Shown here in pieces: positions 55,357 to 63,645 of a DNA stretch of 64,000 nucleotides; within the stretch, counting starts at the first letter, position 1, and each line of letters opens with the position of its first letter. The position numbers and the translations under genes are program-made. The notes beneath the pieces were generated by a model. The model did no database searches. It was not told the DNA's origin and saw nothing but the letters and a program-made list of their open reading frames with translations. This DNA comes from Pedobacter ureilyticus. Its GTDB lineage: Bacteria; Bacteroidota; Bacteroidia; Sphingobacteriales; Sphingobacteriaceae. The stretch lies in NCBI RefSeq assembly GCF_005925345.1, contig NZ_SSHJ01000005.1:124001-188000 (forward strand). Reading direction: 5' to 3'.

Positions 55357-55391
55357 AAAAAGGTGCTGAAAATTAATTCAACACCTTTTTT
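55357..55391. terminator. Bidirectional terminator between flavoprotein and lipoprotein genes
   Basis: AAAAAGGTGCTGAA (55357-55370) and TTCAACACCTTTTT (55377-55390) pair around AATTAA with one mismatch and give T-runs on both strands. It serves both convergent genes. Confidence 0.85.
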
Positions 55392-55408
55392 AGATAAGAC
55401 AACGCTAT

Positions 55409-56452
55409 CTATTGATATTGTATGTAAACTGGTCTAGGTTTTAATTTAATCAATTCTTCAGGTGTCATCAATCTGTTTGGTGCTTTTTTCAAATCGTTTT
55501 TATAAAATAATTTGAAGCCAGTAAACTGTACAGGCTCGCCATAAATAAAGTGACGATAAGTGCCTAATTTCAAATCTGGCTCGCCCCATCCATCCATGTG
55601 CATTACTATTTGTACCTCTGGACGCAGTTTAATATTTTGAGAATTTGTAACCATCTTTTTAGTGAAACGGTGTACCACAAATACTTTTGGAGGCAAGTTG
55701 TGTTTCTTTACCAAGTCAGCTAAATAACCAGAAACATAATTGATTTCGCTGGCATCATAAGTTCCAATTTTTCTTCCAGGCAATACACCACCTTTCATAG
55801 AAAACTCAGGATCAATTCCCAAATGCACGTTAGGCATCATCAAATATTTCTCTAGCAAAGGTAGTTCTGCTTGGATGGTACTTAAAGCTACTTGTATATC
55901 TAAAAACACAATCATGTTTTTACGCATCTTAGCAATGTTTAAAACCGAGTCGATGTGTTTAAATGGCATACGGTTGCGATATTTGCCATCTTTGCCTGGA
56001 TCGCCAGCAGCAACTACTGCAATGTAATGTAGCGCAGGTTGTACTGGGGTAGAAGGGTCGGCTTTGTTCCATTTAGCAACCTCTTTATCCAGCATACTCA
56101 ACATGGTTTTAGGCTCGTATTCCCCTAAAGCTCCCATCTTTTTGGAATAAAGATTGCCGTAATAGCAAACAATGCGCTTAAAAGGCAGTATTGCTCCATC
56201 TAAAGGAATAGGCTGGTTTTTTACGGGCCATTTGCCTGTGGTATCGCCATTGGCATTAGCTTTAACTAATTCGTTATATTTAGCCGTATCTACCGGCGTA
56301 CGTAAATTAACTTCTTCTTCTACAGCTGTAGAATCGGTGGTCTTTGCGCCCTTTTTTTCATTTTTATCCTTGGCGTCAGAAGTACAATGGGTAAATGTGC
56401 AGATGGTAGCTCCAGCTACCAAGATCATACTTGCGATCTTAGTGAATGTCAT
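55409..56452 (-). CDS. Hypothetical lipoprotein, possible TIM-barrel fold
   Basis: A 347-residue protein with signal peptide and lipobox (TICTFTHC, Cys23), then an acidic linker (DAKDKNEKKGAKTTDSTAVE). The main domain shows a series of predicted strands that end in polar residues: RIVCYYGN, LHYIAVVAAGD, MIVFLDIQVA, VHLGIDPEFSM, KVFVVHRFT, VQIVMHMDGWG and FTGFKLFYKND. This order suggests an eight-stranded TIM barrel, and the Asp/Glu of GIDPEF and the Asp of HMDGWG could be catalytic, as in glycoside hydrolases. No family is recognised, and the fold call is inference. Confidence 0.65.
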   Translation of the reverse strand: MTFTKIASMILVAGATICTFTHCTSDAKDKNEKKGAKTTDSTAVEEEVNLRTPVDTAKYNELVKANANGDTTGKWPVKNQPIPLDGAILPFKRIVCYYGNLYSKKMGALGEYEPKTMLSMLDKEVAKWNKADPSTPVQPALHYIAVVAAGDPGKDGKYRNRMPFKHIDSVLNIAKMRKNMIVFLDIQVALSTIQAELPLLEKYLMMPNVHLGIDPEFSMKGGVLPGRKIGTYDASEINYVSGYLADLVKKHNLPPKVFVVHRFTKKMVTNSQNIKLRPEVQIVMHMDGWGEPDLKLGTYRHFIYGEPVQFTGFKLFYKNDLKKAPNRLMTPEELIKLKPRPVYIQYQ

Positions 56453-56600
56453 ACAATAAAATTAGTTTTCCAATATTCCAAAAGTACATCATTTAAAATA
56501 AGTTTTAAGGATACTTATCAACAATACTTAAAACAAAGTTATTCCTAAGATAAAAGTTCTCAGGTATTTAAAACTAAAAGATAAAATTATTTCCAATATT

Positions 56601-56660
56601 ATTTGTAATTAGTCTAAATAAATACTTAATATTGCTTCATTATTTGAAATCATTCTAAAT
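56601..56660 (+). promoter_or_regulatory. Two Fur-box-like palindromes upstream of the haem receptor
   Basis: ATTTGTAATTAGTCTAAAT (56601-56619) and ATTTGAAATCATTCTAAAT (56642-56660). The second is a near-perfect 19-bp palindrome (ATTTxxAAT-C-ATTxxAAAT, 15 of 19 positions symmetrical). The two copies sit in direct repeats of TTATTTG...TCTAAATAA 41 bp apart. The size and the TCTAAAT half-sites fit Fur-family operators. The second ends three bases before the GTG start. Confidence 0.6.
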
Positions 56661-56663
56661 AAG

Positions 56664-58961
56664 GTGAAGAAACAATTACTAATAACCCTAATATTCGTTC
56701 TAAGTATAGCTATCGCGGTAGCTCAAACAGGCACCGTTAAACTTTATGGTAAAATTCTTACTGTAGATGGGCAGCCAGCATGGGGATTAAAATTATCCAT
56801 CAAAAACACAAAAAATGTTGCTTATACCAACCGAGAAGGTGCTTTTAGCATTGCTGCACCAGTTGGTACTTCGGTATTGTTGATCAAGTCTGGCGTATCT
56901 AGCCAAGAACAAGAAGTTGCCATCAAGGCCAATACTGACAAAGAACTTGAGACCATTACTATTAAAGAGAAATCTTATGAGTTAAATGAGGTAGTCGTTA
57001 CAGGTCAATTCGAAGCGCAATCTGTAAAAAACTCGGTTTACAATGTGCGTAGTATCAACTCAGAAAAAATAAAATTGAGAGGTGCTACCAATATCCAACA
57101 AATCTTAAATACCGAGTTTGGTTTTAGGTTTAGCAACGATTTGGTTTTGGGTATTAGTGATTTTGAACTGATGGGTATGGGCGGAAGGAACATCAAAATC
57201 TTGTTGGATGGTGTGCCTGTGGTAGATCGTTCAGATTCGAGAGAAAGCTTAAACCAGATCGATATCAATACCATTGATAGGATAGAAGTAGTTGAAGGGC
57301 CAGTTTCTGTAACCTATGGTACTGATGCTTTAGCGGGCGTAATTAACATCATTACCAAAGGTGCCGGACATTCAAAGTTTGGCGTTTCGGCTAGAGTGCA
57401 AGAAGAAACAGTTGGGAAAGAATATGGTGCTTTTGCTGGCGATGGTATCCACAATAAAAATATATCACTTAATTGGCGAAACAAGGGTTGGCATGCCCTG
57501 GCTGGTTTCAGTAGGAATGAGTTTGGTGGCTGGAATGTGCCGTCTAAAACTACTACCATTCAAGAAATGCCCTTAATTACTTGGTGGAGGGCAAAGGATC
57601 AATATCTAGGAAATGCTAAAGTAGGATATGAAAACGCAAACTTTAATCTGTGGTATAGGTTGGATTTGGTGGATGAAAAGATTGCCAGTCAAACCGGTAT
57701 GAACCCAAATATTTATGTAGCTAAATTTCCTACCTATATTACAAACAGATATACTCATCAGCTACAATCGGATGTTAAAATATCTGATAAGTTTAGAATA
57801 AATGGTGTTTTTGGCTACACAGATCTACAAAGAAAAACAAATACCATTGAGCAAAACTTTGCTACGGGAACTAAAGTATTAAGTACCGGACAGGGGGAGC
57901 AGGATGTGGCCAAATTTAATACGGTTATTTTTAGGGGCGTTGCTTACTACAAGACATCTGATATAATCTCGTTTCAAGGAGGATTTGAATATAATAGGGA
58001 CGAGGCAAGCGCTAATAGGATCAAAGGTAACCCAGTAATTGAAGATTATGCTTTGTTTTTATCATCTGAAATAAAATTAGGCTCGAAAATAAGCTTAAGA
58101 CCGGGAGCAAGGTTTATTAAAAACTCTATTTATGATGCTCCGCCGGTAATTCCTTCCTTAAATACCAAGTTTATTTTAACGGATAACCTTGATTTTAGGC
58201 TAGCCTATGCCCGCGGTTTTAGGGCGCCAGCTTTAAGAGAATTGTATTATGATTTTGTAGATGCCAGTCATACCATCTATGGAAATCCAAATCTGAAAGC
58301 TGAGCACTCCAACAGTTTTAACGGTTCTTTTGTATGGTCACCAATTAATCAAAATGAAATTCGTTACGCTGCAAATATTTCTGGTTTCTACAATATTTTT
58401 AAGGATAGGATTGGTTTTTCACAAGATCCTAACGATAATACCATTACAAGCCTTTTTAACATAGGGAAATTTAAAACCGCAGGTGTATCGCTAACTAATA
58501 CGTTTGCTTACAAAGCTTTAAAGGCAGATTTGGGACTGTCTTACATTGGTAGGTACAACTCTTTCTCTGAGGGAGATTTTAGTATTGCCGTTCCGCAGTT
58601 TTCTTGGACACCAGAAATTTTCAGTAACCTGATTTATAACCTGCCAAAAATAGATGCATCTGTAAGCGCATTTATTAAATACACTGGTCAGAGACCTGGC
58701 TATACATCAGACAATACGGTACCCAATGCCGTGAAGGAAACTAGAATAGGTGCCTTCAGTTGGACAGATATCATGTTCAATAAAAATATCTACAAGCATT
58801 TTACCATTAATGCAGGTGTAAAAAACCTGTTCGATGTAACCCAATTAAGCAATACAGAAACTGGATCTAGTGGTCCACACGGTGATGGAGGTGGTTCTGT
58901 GGCCTATAGCTATGGCCGTTCTTTCGTGTTGGGACTAACCTTCAACTGGAACAAATCTTAA
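56664..58961 (+). CDS. TonB-dependent outer-membrane receptor (haem-type)
   Basis: A 765-residue receptor starting with GTG at 56664, since no ATG precedes the signal peptide (MKKQLLITLIFVLSIAIAVAQ). Residues 24-105 are a carboxypeptidase-regulatory-like domain (VKLYGKILTVDGQPAWGLKL). The plug follows (YELNEVVVTGQFEAQSVKNS, GGRNIKILLDGVPVVDRSDS, IDRIEVVEGPVSVTYGTDAL, AGVINIITKG), and the rest is a 22-strand barrel ending in an aromatic-rich strand (SYGRSFVLGLTFNWNK). The histidine-rich GSSGPHGDGGG loop lies near the end. Paired with an HmuY gene 48 nt away, it is probably a haem/iron transporter of the HmuR type. Confidence 0.9.
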   Translation: MKKQLLITLIFVLSIAIAVAQTGTVKLYGKILTVDGQPAWGLKLSIKNTKNVAYTNREGAFSIAAPVGTSVLLIKSGVSSQEQEVAIKANTDKELETITIKEKSYELNEVVVTGQFEAQSVKNSVYNVRSINSEKIKLRGATNIQQILNTEFGFRFSNDLVLGISDFELMGMGGRNIKILLDGVPVVDRSDSRESLNQIDINTIDRIEVVEGPVSVTYGTDALAGVINIITKGAGHSKFGVSARVQEETVGKEYGAFAGDGIHNKNISLNWRNKGWHALAGFSRNEFGGWNVPSKTTTIQEMPLITWWRAKDQYLGNAKVGYENANFNLWYRLDLVDEKIASQTGMNPNIYVAKFPTYITNRYTHQLQSDVKISDKFRINGVFGYTDLQRKTNTIEQNFATGTKVLSTGQGEQDVAKFNTVIFRGVAYYKTSDIISFQGGFEYNRDEASANRIKGNPVIEDYALFLSSEIKLGSKISLRPGARFIKNSIYDAPPVIPSLNTKFILTDNLDFRLAYARGFRAPALRELYYDFVDASHTIYGNPNLKAEHSNSFNGSFVWSPINQNEIRYAANISGFYNIFKDRIGFSQDPNDNTITSLFNIGKFKTAGVSLTNTFAYKALKADLGLSYIGRYNSFSEGDFSIAVPQFSWTPEIFSNLIYNLPKIDASVSAFIKYTGQRPGYTSDNTVPNAVKETRIGAFSWTDIMFNKNIYKHFTINAGVKNLFDVTQLSNTETGSSGPHGDGGGSVAYSYGRSFVLGLTFNWNKS

Positions 58962-59009
58962 TGAATGAGCAAATTATTACTACAACTAAAAAATAAATTA
59001 AAGAAGAAG

Positions 59010-60083
59010 ATGAATAAACTTAACTCAATGTATGCCGTGGTTTTAATGGCATCAGTATTTGCAGCCTGCTCAAAAGATGAAGCCGATCCTATTATTGTAG
59101 TGCCACCTTCTGATGGAAGTACAATGACTTTAAATGGTATAGCTGGTACCGAAGATGGAACATCAGCGGCAAATAGTGTTTATGTAGATTTTAGTGCCGA
59201 TAAACAAACTCCAGTGCTTAGAAGCTCATGGGATCTGGGGTTTTACTCTGGTGCTGAATTTAAAGTAATCTTGAATGCCACAAATGGAGCGTCAGTTGCA
59301 AAGTTGTCAAAAACTGATTTGAATGCTGTTACCGAGACTGATTTAACGCAAGCGAATTTGGTGATTACTTTGGGCGGTACAGCCGAGTATGGAAAGCTAG
59401 ATGATCCCCGGGAAACGAATATTTTAAATAAAACTGCAATTGCCGCAATATCTGCAACAGATGGAGAAAATGCAGTTTATTTGTTTAATCCAGCTGGCGG
59501 AAGCCATAGCAGTCCGTTTAATGTAGATAATGTATATAAAATTAAGATTTTGCGTAAAGGTGCCGGATATACTTTACAATATGCAAAACTTAAAGAAACA
59601 ACTTTTAAAACTTTAGACGTAGCGAAAGATACTAAACTTAATTTCTCATTTGTTTCTTTATCAGGAGGGAAAACAGTTAATGTAGAACCTGCAAAGGCAG
59701 AATGGGATATGGTATGGACTTGGTCGTTGTATTATAGTGGTGCACCGGGCTCCGAGTTCGTTTATAGTTTTTCAGATTTAGTATTTACAAATAATATAGG
59801 TGGTGTTACTGCTGCACAAATTTCTACAAGTACGAAGTCTTATGTTGCGTACGCCGAAGCTGATGTAGCTAGCACTAATTTTTTATCTAATAGAGATGTA
59901 ATAGGGTCTAAGTGGAGAATAACGAGCCCAGCGACATCAGCTGGCGTAAATTCGGAAGTGTTCTATGTTATAAAGGATGGTGCTGGAAATGTTTACAAAT
60001 TGAAATTTAATAGTTTCCATGCAAACGATGCGGGAACTCGTGGAAAGCCTGTTTTAGAATATAAACTAGTTAAAAAAGGATAG
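59010..60083 (+). CDS. hmuY: HmuY family haem-binding lipoprotein
   Basis: I take the ATG at 59010 (MNKLNSMYAVVLMASVFAAC) with its lipobox Cys20. A start at 58965 would put a basic leader of 15 residues ahead of the signal peptide. The 357-residue protein has two HmuY-like halves: VYVDFSADKQTPVLRSSWDLGFYSG near 55 and VNVEPAKAEWDMVWTWSLYYSG near 220, each containing the W-D-L/M strand pair. HmuY proteins take haem from host or environmental proteins and hand it to the partner TonB receptor encoded just upstream. Confidence 0.88.
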   Translation: MNKLNSMYAVVLMASVFAACSKDEADPIIVVPPSDGSTMTLNGIAGTEDGTSAANSVYVDFSADKQTPVLRSSWDLGFYSGAEFKVILNATNGASVAKLSKTDLNAVTETDLTQANLVITLGGTAEYGKLDDPRETNILNKTAIAAISATDGENAVYLFNPAGGSHSSPFNVDNVYKIKILRKGAGYTLQYAKLKETTFKTLDVAKDTKLNFSFVSLSGGKTVNVEPAKAEWDMVWTWSLYYSGAPGSEFVYSFSDLVFTNNIGGVTAAQISTSTKSYVAYAEADVASTNFLSNRDVIGSKWRITSPATSAGVNSEVFYVIKDGAGNVYKLKFNSFHANDAGTRGKPVLEYKLVKKG

Positions 60084-60130
60084 TTGGTTAGTTAGTGTAT
60101 CTCAATTATTAATAGTTTGTTTTGTTTAGG

Positions 60131-60163
60131 GAAGGCCTCCATGGATTTGGGGGCTTCTCTTTT
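60131..60163 (+). terminator. Likely terminator after hmuY
   Basis: GAAGGCCTCC (60131-60140) and GGGGGCTTC (60149-60157) pair with one bulge around ATGGATTT, followed by TCTTTT. Confidence 0.7.
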
Positions 60164-60446
60164 GAACGGTTAACCTCTTTCCGCAGTATGAGGGAATCGT
60201 AAATAACTTAATCAACGTGAATTTTGGTTCTCAATCCTGCCTAACTGACCCTCAAACTAGGGTAACGGCACACAGAGCGCTCCTTCATGCTGAATTTATT
60301 TACTCGTAGCTTTCCGCTTCGATATAGGTCAGCATCAGCTTGAGGTGCTTTTTAACGCTGTGTTTTACAAAACTATATTTATTTGATAAACAGATAAATA
60401 TTTCCAGAACTCACTTTATTAATTCGTTTTACTTTGATGGATACAT
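60164..60446. other. Non-coding stretch, no gene recognised
   Basis: The 283 bases between the hmuY terminator and the toxin gene stop have no supported gene. On the minus strand a short open segment (complement of 60309-60419) reads SNKYSFVKHSVKKHLKLMLT then YIEAESYE and a stop, without a start codon, which could be the tail of a lost gene. Confidence 0.4.
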
Positions 60447-60731
60447 TTAAATAGCATCTTGTCTGTTATCCCAGAAGCAAACTATAAGAACGTCATGCTC
60501 ATAAATCTTATAAAGAATAGAACAATTTTTGTGAACTACGCATTTTCTCAGTTGCAATTCATCATCAATTATTTGGTATAGGTAAGGGCTTTTAATAAGT
60601 ATCTTAAGATATTTCTTTACTTTTCCTTCAAAACTTAATACTACTTTTTCACTCCATCTTTCGTACAGTTGCGCAGTAATTGCTTGGTAGGTAATTCCGG
60701 CCTGACTTCCAAATTTTAGGGCGAAACTCAT
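60447..60731 (-). CDS. ParE/RelE-type toxin
   Basis: A 94-residue protein: MSFALKFGSQAGITYQAITA, then KVKKYLKILIKSPYLYQIID, ELQLRKCVVHKNCSILYKIY and VLIVCFWDNRQDA. The final strand W-D-N-R-Q-D and the ILYKIY strand are typical of the ParE/RelE toxin family, which either poisons gyrase (ParE) or cuts mRNA at the ribosome (RelE). Its ATG overlaps the stop of the upstream antitoxin (ATGA). The N-terminus lacks the usual catalytic Arg/Lys set in clear form, so the mode of action is open. Confidence 0.82.
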   Translation of the reverse strand: MSFALKFGSQAGITYQAITAQLYERWSEKVVLSFEGKVKKYLKILIKSPYLYQIIDDELQLRKCVVHKNCSILYKIYEHDVLIVCFWDNRQDAI

Positions 60732-60943
60732 TTTTTGATAAAATACCGTTCCGAAAACTCATTTAACGACATAGCTTCTCCCTTATCTTCATAAGAACGG
60801 ATGCTTTTTGCTGCCATTTCCTTTATTTCTTGAGGGAGTGAGGCGTCTTTGCTAGTTTCGAACTGTATTTTCAAAGCCTTCAGCACTGCTTTAATAGCCT
60901 GCAACTGTTCGCTGTTTTCGGGATGTATTAATAGGCTTTCCAT
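60728..60943 (-). CDS. Antitoxin of the ParE/RelE-type pair
   Basis: A 71-residue protein (MESLLIHPENSEQLQAIKAV, LKALKIQFETSKDASLPQEI, MAAKSIRSYEDKGEAMSLNE, FSERYF). It is helical and acidic in the middle, with the LNEF-type C-terminal segment seen in many small antitoxins that pair with ParE-type toxins. No DNA-binding domain is evident, so autoregulation may come from the N-terminal part. It lies directly upstream of the toxin with a 4-nt overlap. Confidence 0.78.
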   Translation of the reverse strand: MESLLIHPENSEQLQAIKAVLKALKIQFETSKDASLPQEIKEMAAKSIRSYEDKGEAMSLNEFSERYFIKK

Positions 60944-60995
60944 ACAAACAAATTTAATGAAATTTATTTTAAGTATATATTGTTCCTATTAAGTA

Positions 60996-61880
60996 TTAAG
61001 ACGTGGTTCTAAACTTACCGAAAACACCCAACGGCAATTTGATGCCAGAAGTAGCTTGTAAGAACAGCTCACCAGTTTCTAAATTCTTAACCTGAGGGAA
61101 CGAAGTCTTAATCAAGTTTTCTACAATTACAGAAGAGAAACCTAAGGAGTAGGTGTTTAAAATTAGAAAGTGCTCTTGTGGGTCTAACAACTGCACCACA
61201 TCCTGCATCATTTCTTGGATATGGTCTTCCAGTTTCCATTTCTCGCCGTTAGGTCCGTGGCCATAAGCCGGTGGATCTAAGATAATACCATTGTATTTTT
61301 TGCCTCTTTTCAGTTCTCTTTTTACAAACTTCAAAGCGTCTTCTACAACCCAACGTACATCTTTCAATTTAGAAAGCTCTTGGTTTTCGTTAGCCCAGTT
61401 TACTACTTGCTTAATCGAATCAACGTGGGTGGTATCAGCACCTGCTGCTTTAGCAATTAACGAAGCTGCACCAGTATAGGCAAAAAGGTTCAACACCTTA
61501 GGGCTTGGCGTTTTAAAACTTTTGATAGAAGAAGAAATGTAATCCCAGTTTACCGCTTGCTCTGGAAAAACACCTACATGCTTAAACGAAGTTAATCCTA
61601 AACGTAGGTTAATGCTTACTTCATCATTTTGGTAGTTTACATTCCAACGATCTGGAACACTTTTGTTGTGTCGTACCCATTCGCCACTAGTAGCCGAGCG
61701 ACCTCTGAAAGTGATATGGGCTTTCTTTTTCCATTCCTCTGGCGACATTACCTTTTTCCAAACTGCTTGGGGTTCTGGTCTAGATAAAACCAAATTGCCA
61801 AAGCGCTCTAATTTTTCAAAATCGCCGCAGTCAATTAATTCGTAATCTTTCCAGTGGGTTGGGGTAAGCAGTTGTATCAT
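60996..61880 (-). CDS. SAM-dependent RNA methyltransferase (RlmI/K-like)
   Basis: A 294-residue protein. After a small N-terminal domain (FGNLVLSRPEPQAVWKKVMS), the Rossmann domain has VLNLFAYTGAASLIAKAAGA (SAM site), then THVDSIKQVVNWANENQELS, YNGIILDPPAYGHGPNGEKW with the DPPAYG motif, and LNTYSLGFSS. FxYTGxxS and DPPA are the hallmarks of the RlmI/RlmK rRNA methyltransferases. No PUA domain and no Cys in the TCSC position are visible, so m2G- or other N-methylation of rRNA is likelier than m5C. Confidence 0.82.
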   Translation of the reverse strand: MIQLLTPTHWKDYELIDCGDFEKLERFGNLVLSRPEPQAVWKKVMSPEEWKKKAHITFRGRSATSGEWVRHNKSVPDRWNVNYQNDEVSINLRLGLTSFKHVGVFPEQAVNWDYISSSIKSFKTPSPKVLNLFAYTGAASLIAKAAGADTTHVDSIKQVVNWANENQELSKLKDVRWVVEDALKFVKRELKRGKKYNGIILDPPAYGHGPNGEKWKLEDHIQEMMQDVVQLLDPQEHFLILNTYSLGFSSVIVENLIKTSFPQVKNLETGELFLQATSGIKLPLGVFGKFRTTS

Positions 61881-62027
61881 GTATGGTTAATCTTTAAACA
61901 GAGGTGTAAAATGGCGATTTCGCTACCTGTCGTTTCCTAAATTGTGTAAAATAGGATTAAGATTTAACCTCATTTTCTTCAATTCTCACTTAGTGCGAAA
62001 TGACGACAGACCGCAAAGATAGGAAAA

Positions 62028-62780
62028 TTAAAATTTGTCTTTTGCAGCCTTCATGAAACGGCTCGCAAAAACGAAATCATTCAACTCCTGGATATCGGTT
62101 TTAGCAATTTCCTTATTAGAACCTTCCCAGAATTTTTTTCCTTCGTGCAAGAACATGATGTAGTCGCCGATACCCATTACCGAGTTCATATCGTGGGTAA
62201 CCACCACTGTAGTGGTGTTATATTCTTCCGTAATCTCTTTGATCAATTCATCAATAACGATAGAAGTCTTTGGATCTAAACCCGAGTTAGGCTCATCGCA
62301 GAAAAGGTATTTTGGGTTCATGGCAATAGCACGGGCAATACCCACACGTTTCTTCATTCCTCCAGATAGTTCTGCCGGAAATAATTTATTCTTGCCCTCC
62401 AAGTTTACTCTTTCTAAACAGAAATTAACGCGGTCTAATTTTTCACTTCTAGACTGGTCTGTAAACATATTCAAAGGAAACATGATGTTTTCTTCTACAG
62501 TCATCGAATCGAATAGGGCAGAACCTTGAAAAAGCATGCCAATTTCTTTCCTAATCTCAATACGTTCTTCGGTATTTAGCTGCGTAAAATCTCTATCATC
62601 ATAGGTTACATTGCCCTGCTCCGGATGGTGCAGGCCAATCATGCATTTTAGGAGCGTTGTTTTTCCAGAACCCGACCCGCCAATAATTAGATTGGTAATT
62701 CCGGGCTTAAACTTTCCAGAAATCCCTTTTAAAACCTCGTTGTCGCCGAATGATTTATGTATATCTTTAATCTCGATCAT
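62028..62780 (-). CDS. mlaF: MlaF-like ABC transporter ATPase
   Basis: Start placed at ATG 62780 (MIEIKDIHKSFG), which overlaps the mlaE stop by 4 nt; a longer frame to 62828 runs into mlaE. The 250-residue ATPase has Walker A GGSGSGKTTLL, Q-loop GMLFQGSALFDSMTVEENI (FQGSALFDSMTV is characteristic of MlaF), signature LSGGMKKR and Walker B YLFCDEPNSGLDP, with H-loop VVVTHDM. It powers phospholipid transport between the membranes with the MlaE permease and MCE proteins. Confidence 0.92.
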   Translation of the reverse strand: MIEIKDIHKSFGDNEVLKGISGKFKPGITNLIIGGSGSGKTTLLKCMIGLHHPEQGNVTYDDRDFTQLNTEERIEIRKEIGMLFQGSALFDSMTVEENIMFPLNMFTDQSRSEKLDRVNFCLERVNLEGKNKLFPAELSGGMKKRVGIARAIAMNPKYLFCDEPNSGLDPKTSIVIDELIKEITEEYNTTTVVVTHDMNSVMGIGDYIMFLHEGKKFWEGSNKEIAKTDIQELNDFVFASRFMKAAKDKF

Positions 62781-63511
62781 AACATTAATTGGGTTACAAT
62801 GTAATCGCAGGCCAAGATGCTGATACAACTTACCACTACTGCACGTGTACTGGCTTGGGCCACTTCTAAAGCACCGCCTTTAACGTAAAAACCTTCGTAA
62901 GCAGGTACCGATGTAATGATGAAACCAAAAACAAATGCTTTAACTAAAGCAACCGAAATGGTAAATGGGTTAAAGTCTGTTGTAATCCCTTGTATATATT
63001 CTGCTGGAGATACTGCGCCAGATAAAGTACCACCTAAGTATCCGCCAGTAATGCTTAACACCATAGAAATGATAACCAATACCGGCACCATGGTAATGCC
63101 AGCAATAATTTTCGGTAAAATCAAATATCCTGGGGCATTGATTCCCATAATTTCTAAGGCGTCAATCTGTTCTGTTACCCTCATGGTGCCAATCTCAGAA
63201 GAAATGGCAGAGCCAATTTTTCCGGCCAGTACAATAGCACTAATGGTTGGGCTAAGCTCTAAAATAGACGAATCGCGGTTAACAGATCCGATAATAGTTT
63301 TAGGTATGAAGTCGCTAACTAATTGGAAAGCAATCTGCAAGGTCATTACTGCTCCAATAAATGTAGAAATTATACTTATTAGTCCGAGAGAGCCTACCCC
63401 AATGAAATCCATTTGTTGAAAAATGGCCTTCATGTATATTTTCATTTTTTCAGGCCTTTTAAAAGCTGCTTTAAGCAACAAGATATATCGGCCAAAATTG
63501 GTAAAGTTCAT
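62777..63511 (-). CDS. mlaE: MlaE-like ABC transporter permease
   Basis: A 244-residue membrane protein of five helices. GVGSLGLISIISTFIGAVMTLQIAFQL opens the permease, with SPTISAIVLAGKIGSAISSE, IGTMRVTEQIDALEIMGINA and PAYEGFYVKGGALEVAQAST being the MlaE/YrbE landmarks. It forms the transmembrane part of the phospholipid ABC transporter with MlaF. An MCE-domain partner is not within the window and may lie elsewhere. It is divergent from the SDR gene. Confidence 0.92.
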   Translation of the reverse strand: MNFTNFGRYILLLKAAFKRPEKMKIYMKAIFQQMDFIGVGSLGLISIISTFIGAVMTLQIAFQLVSDFIPKTIIGSVNRDSSILELSPTISAIVLAGKIGSAISSEIGTMRVTEQIDALEIMGINAPGYLILPKIIAGITMVPVLVIISMVLSITGGYLGGTLSGAVSPAEYIQGITTDFNPFTISVALVKAFVFGFIITSVPAYEGFYVKGGALEVAQASTRAVVVSCISILACDYIVTQLML

Positions 63512-63645
63512 TTAGTTAACGATTTGTTTATTTAACTCAATATTATACAAAGAAACAACAAAAATGTTCTGGCAGGTTCTATTTATTGAAAAAATATTAC
63601 GGATTGAAATATTATTACCTTTTTTGCAAAACAAATTATACGGAT

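Noticed and set aside
60309..60419. Short minus-strand segment ending YIEAESYE.
   Set aside because: No start codon and an upstream stop after about 36 codons; too short to name.
62781..62828. Longer N-terminus of the mlaF frame.
   Set aside because: It would overlap the mlaE coding end by 52 nt and adds residues (MYQHLGLRLH) unlike the family; the ATG at 62780 starts the ATPase directly.
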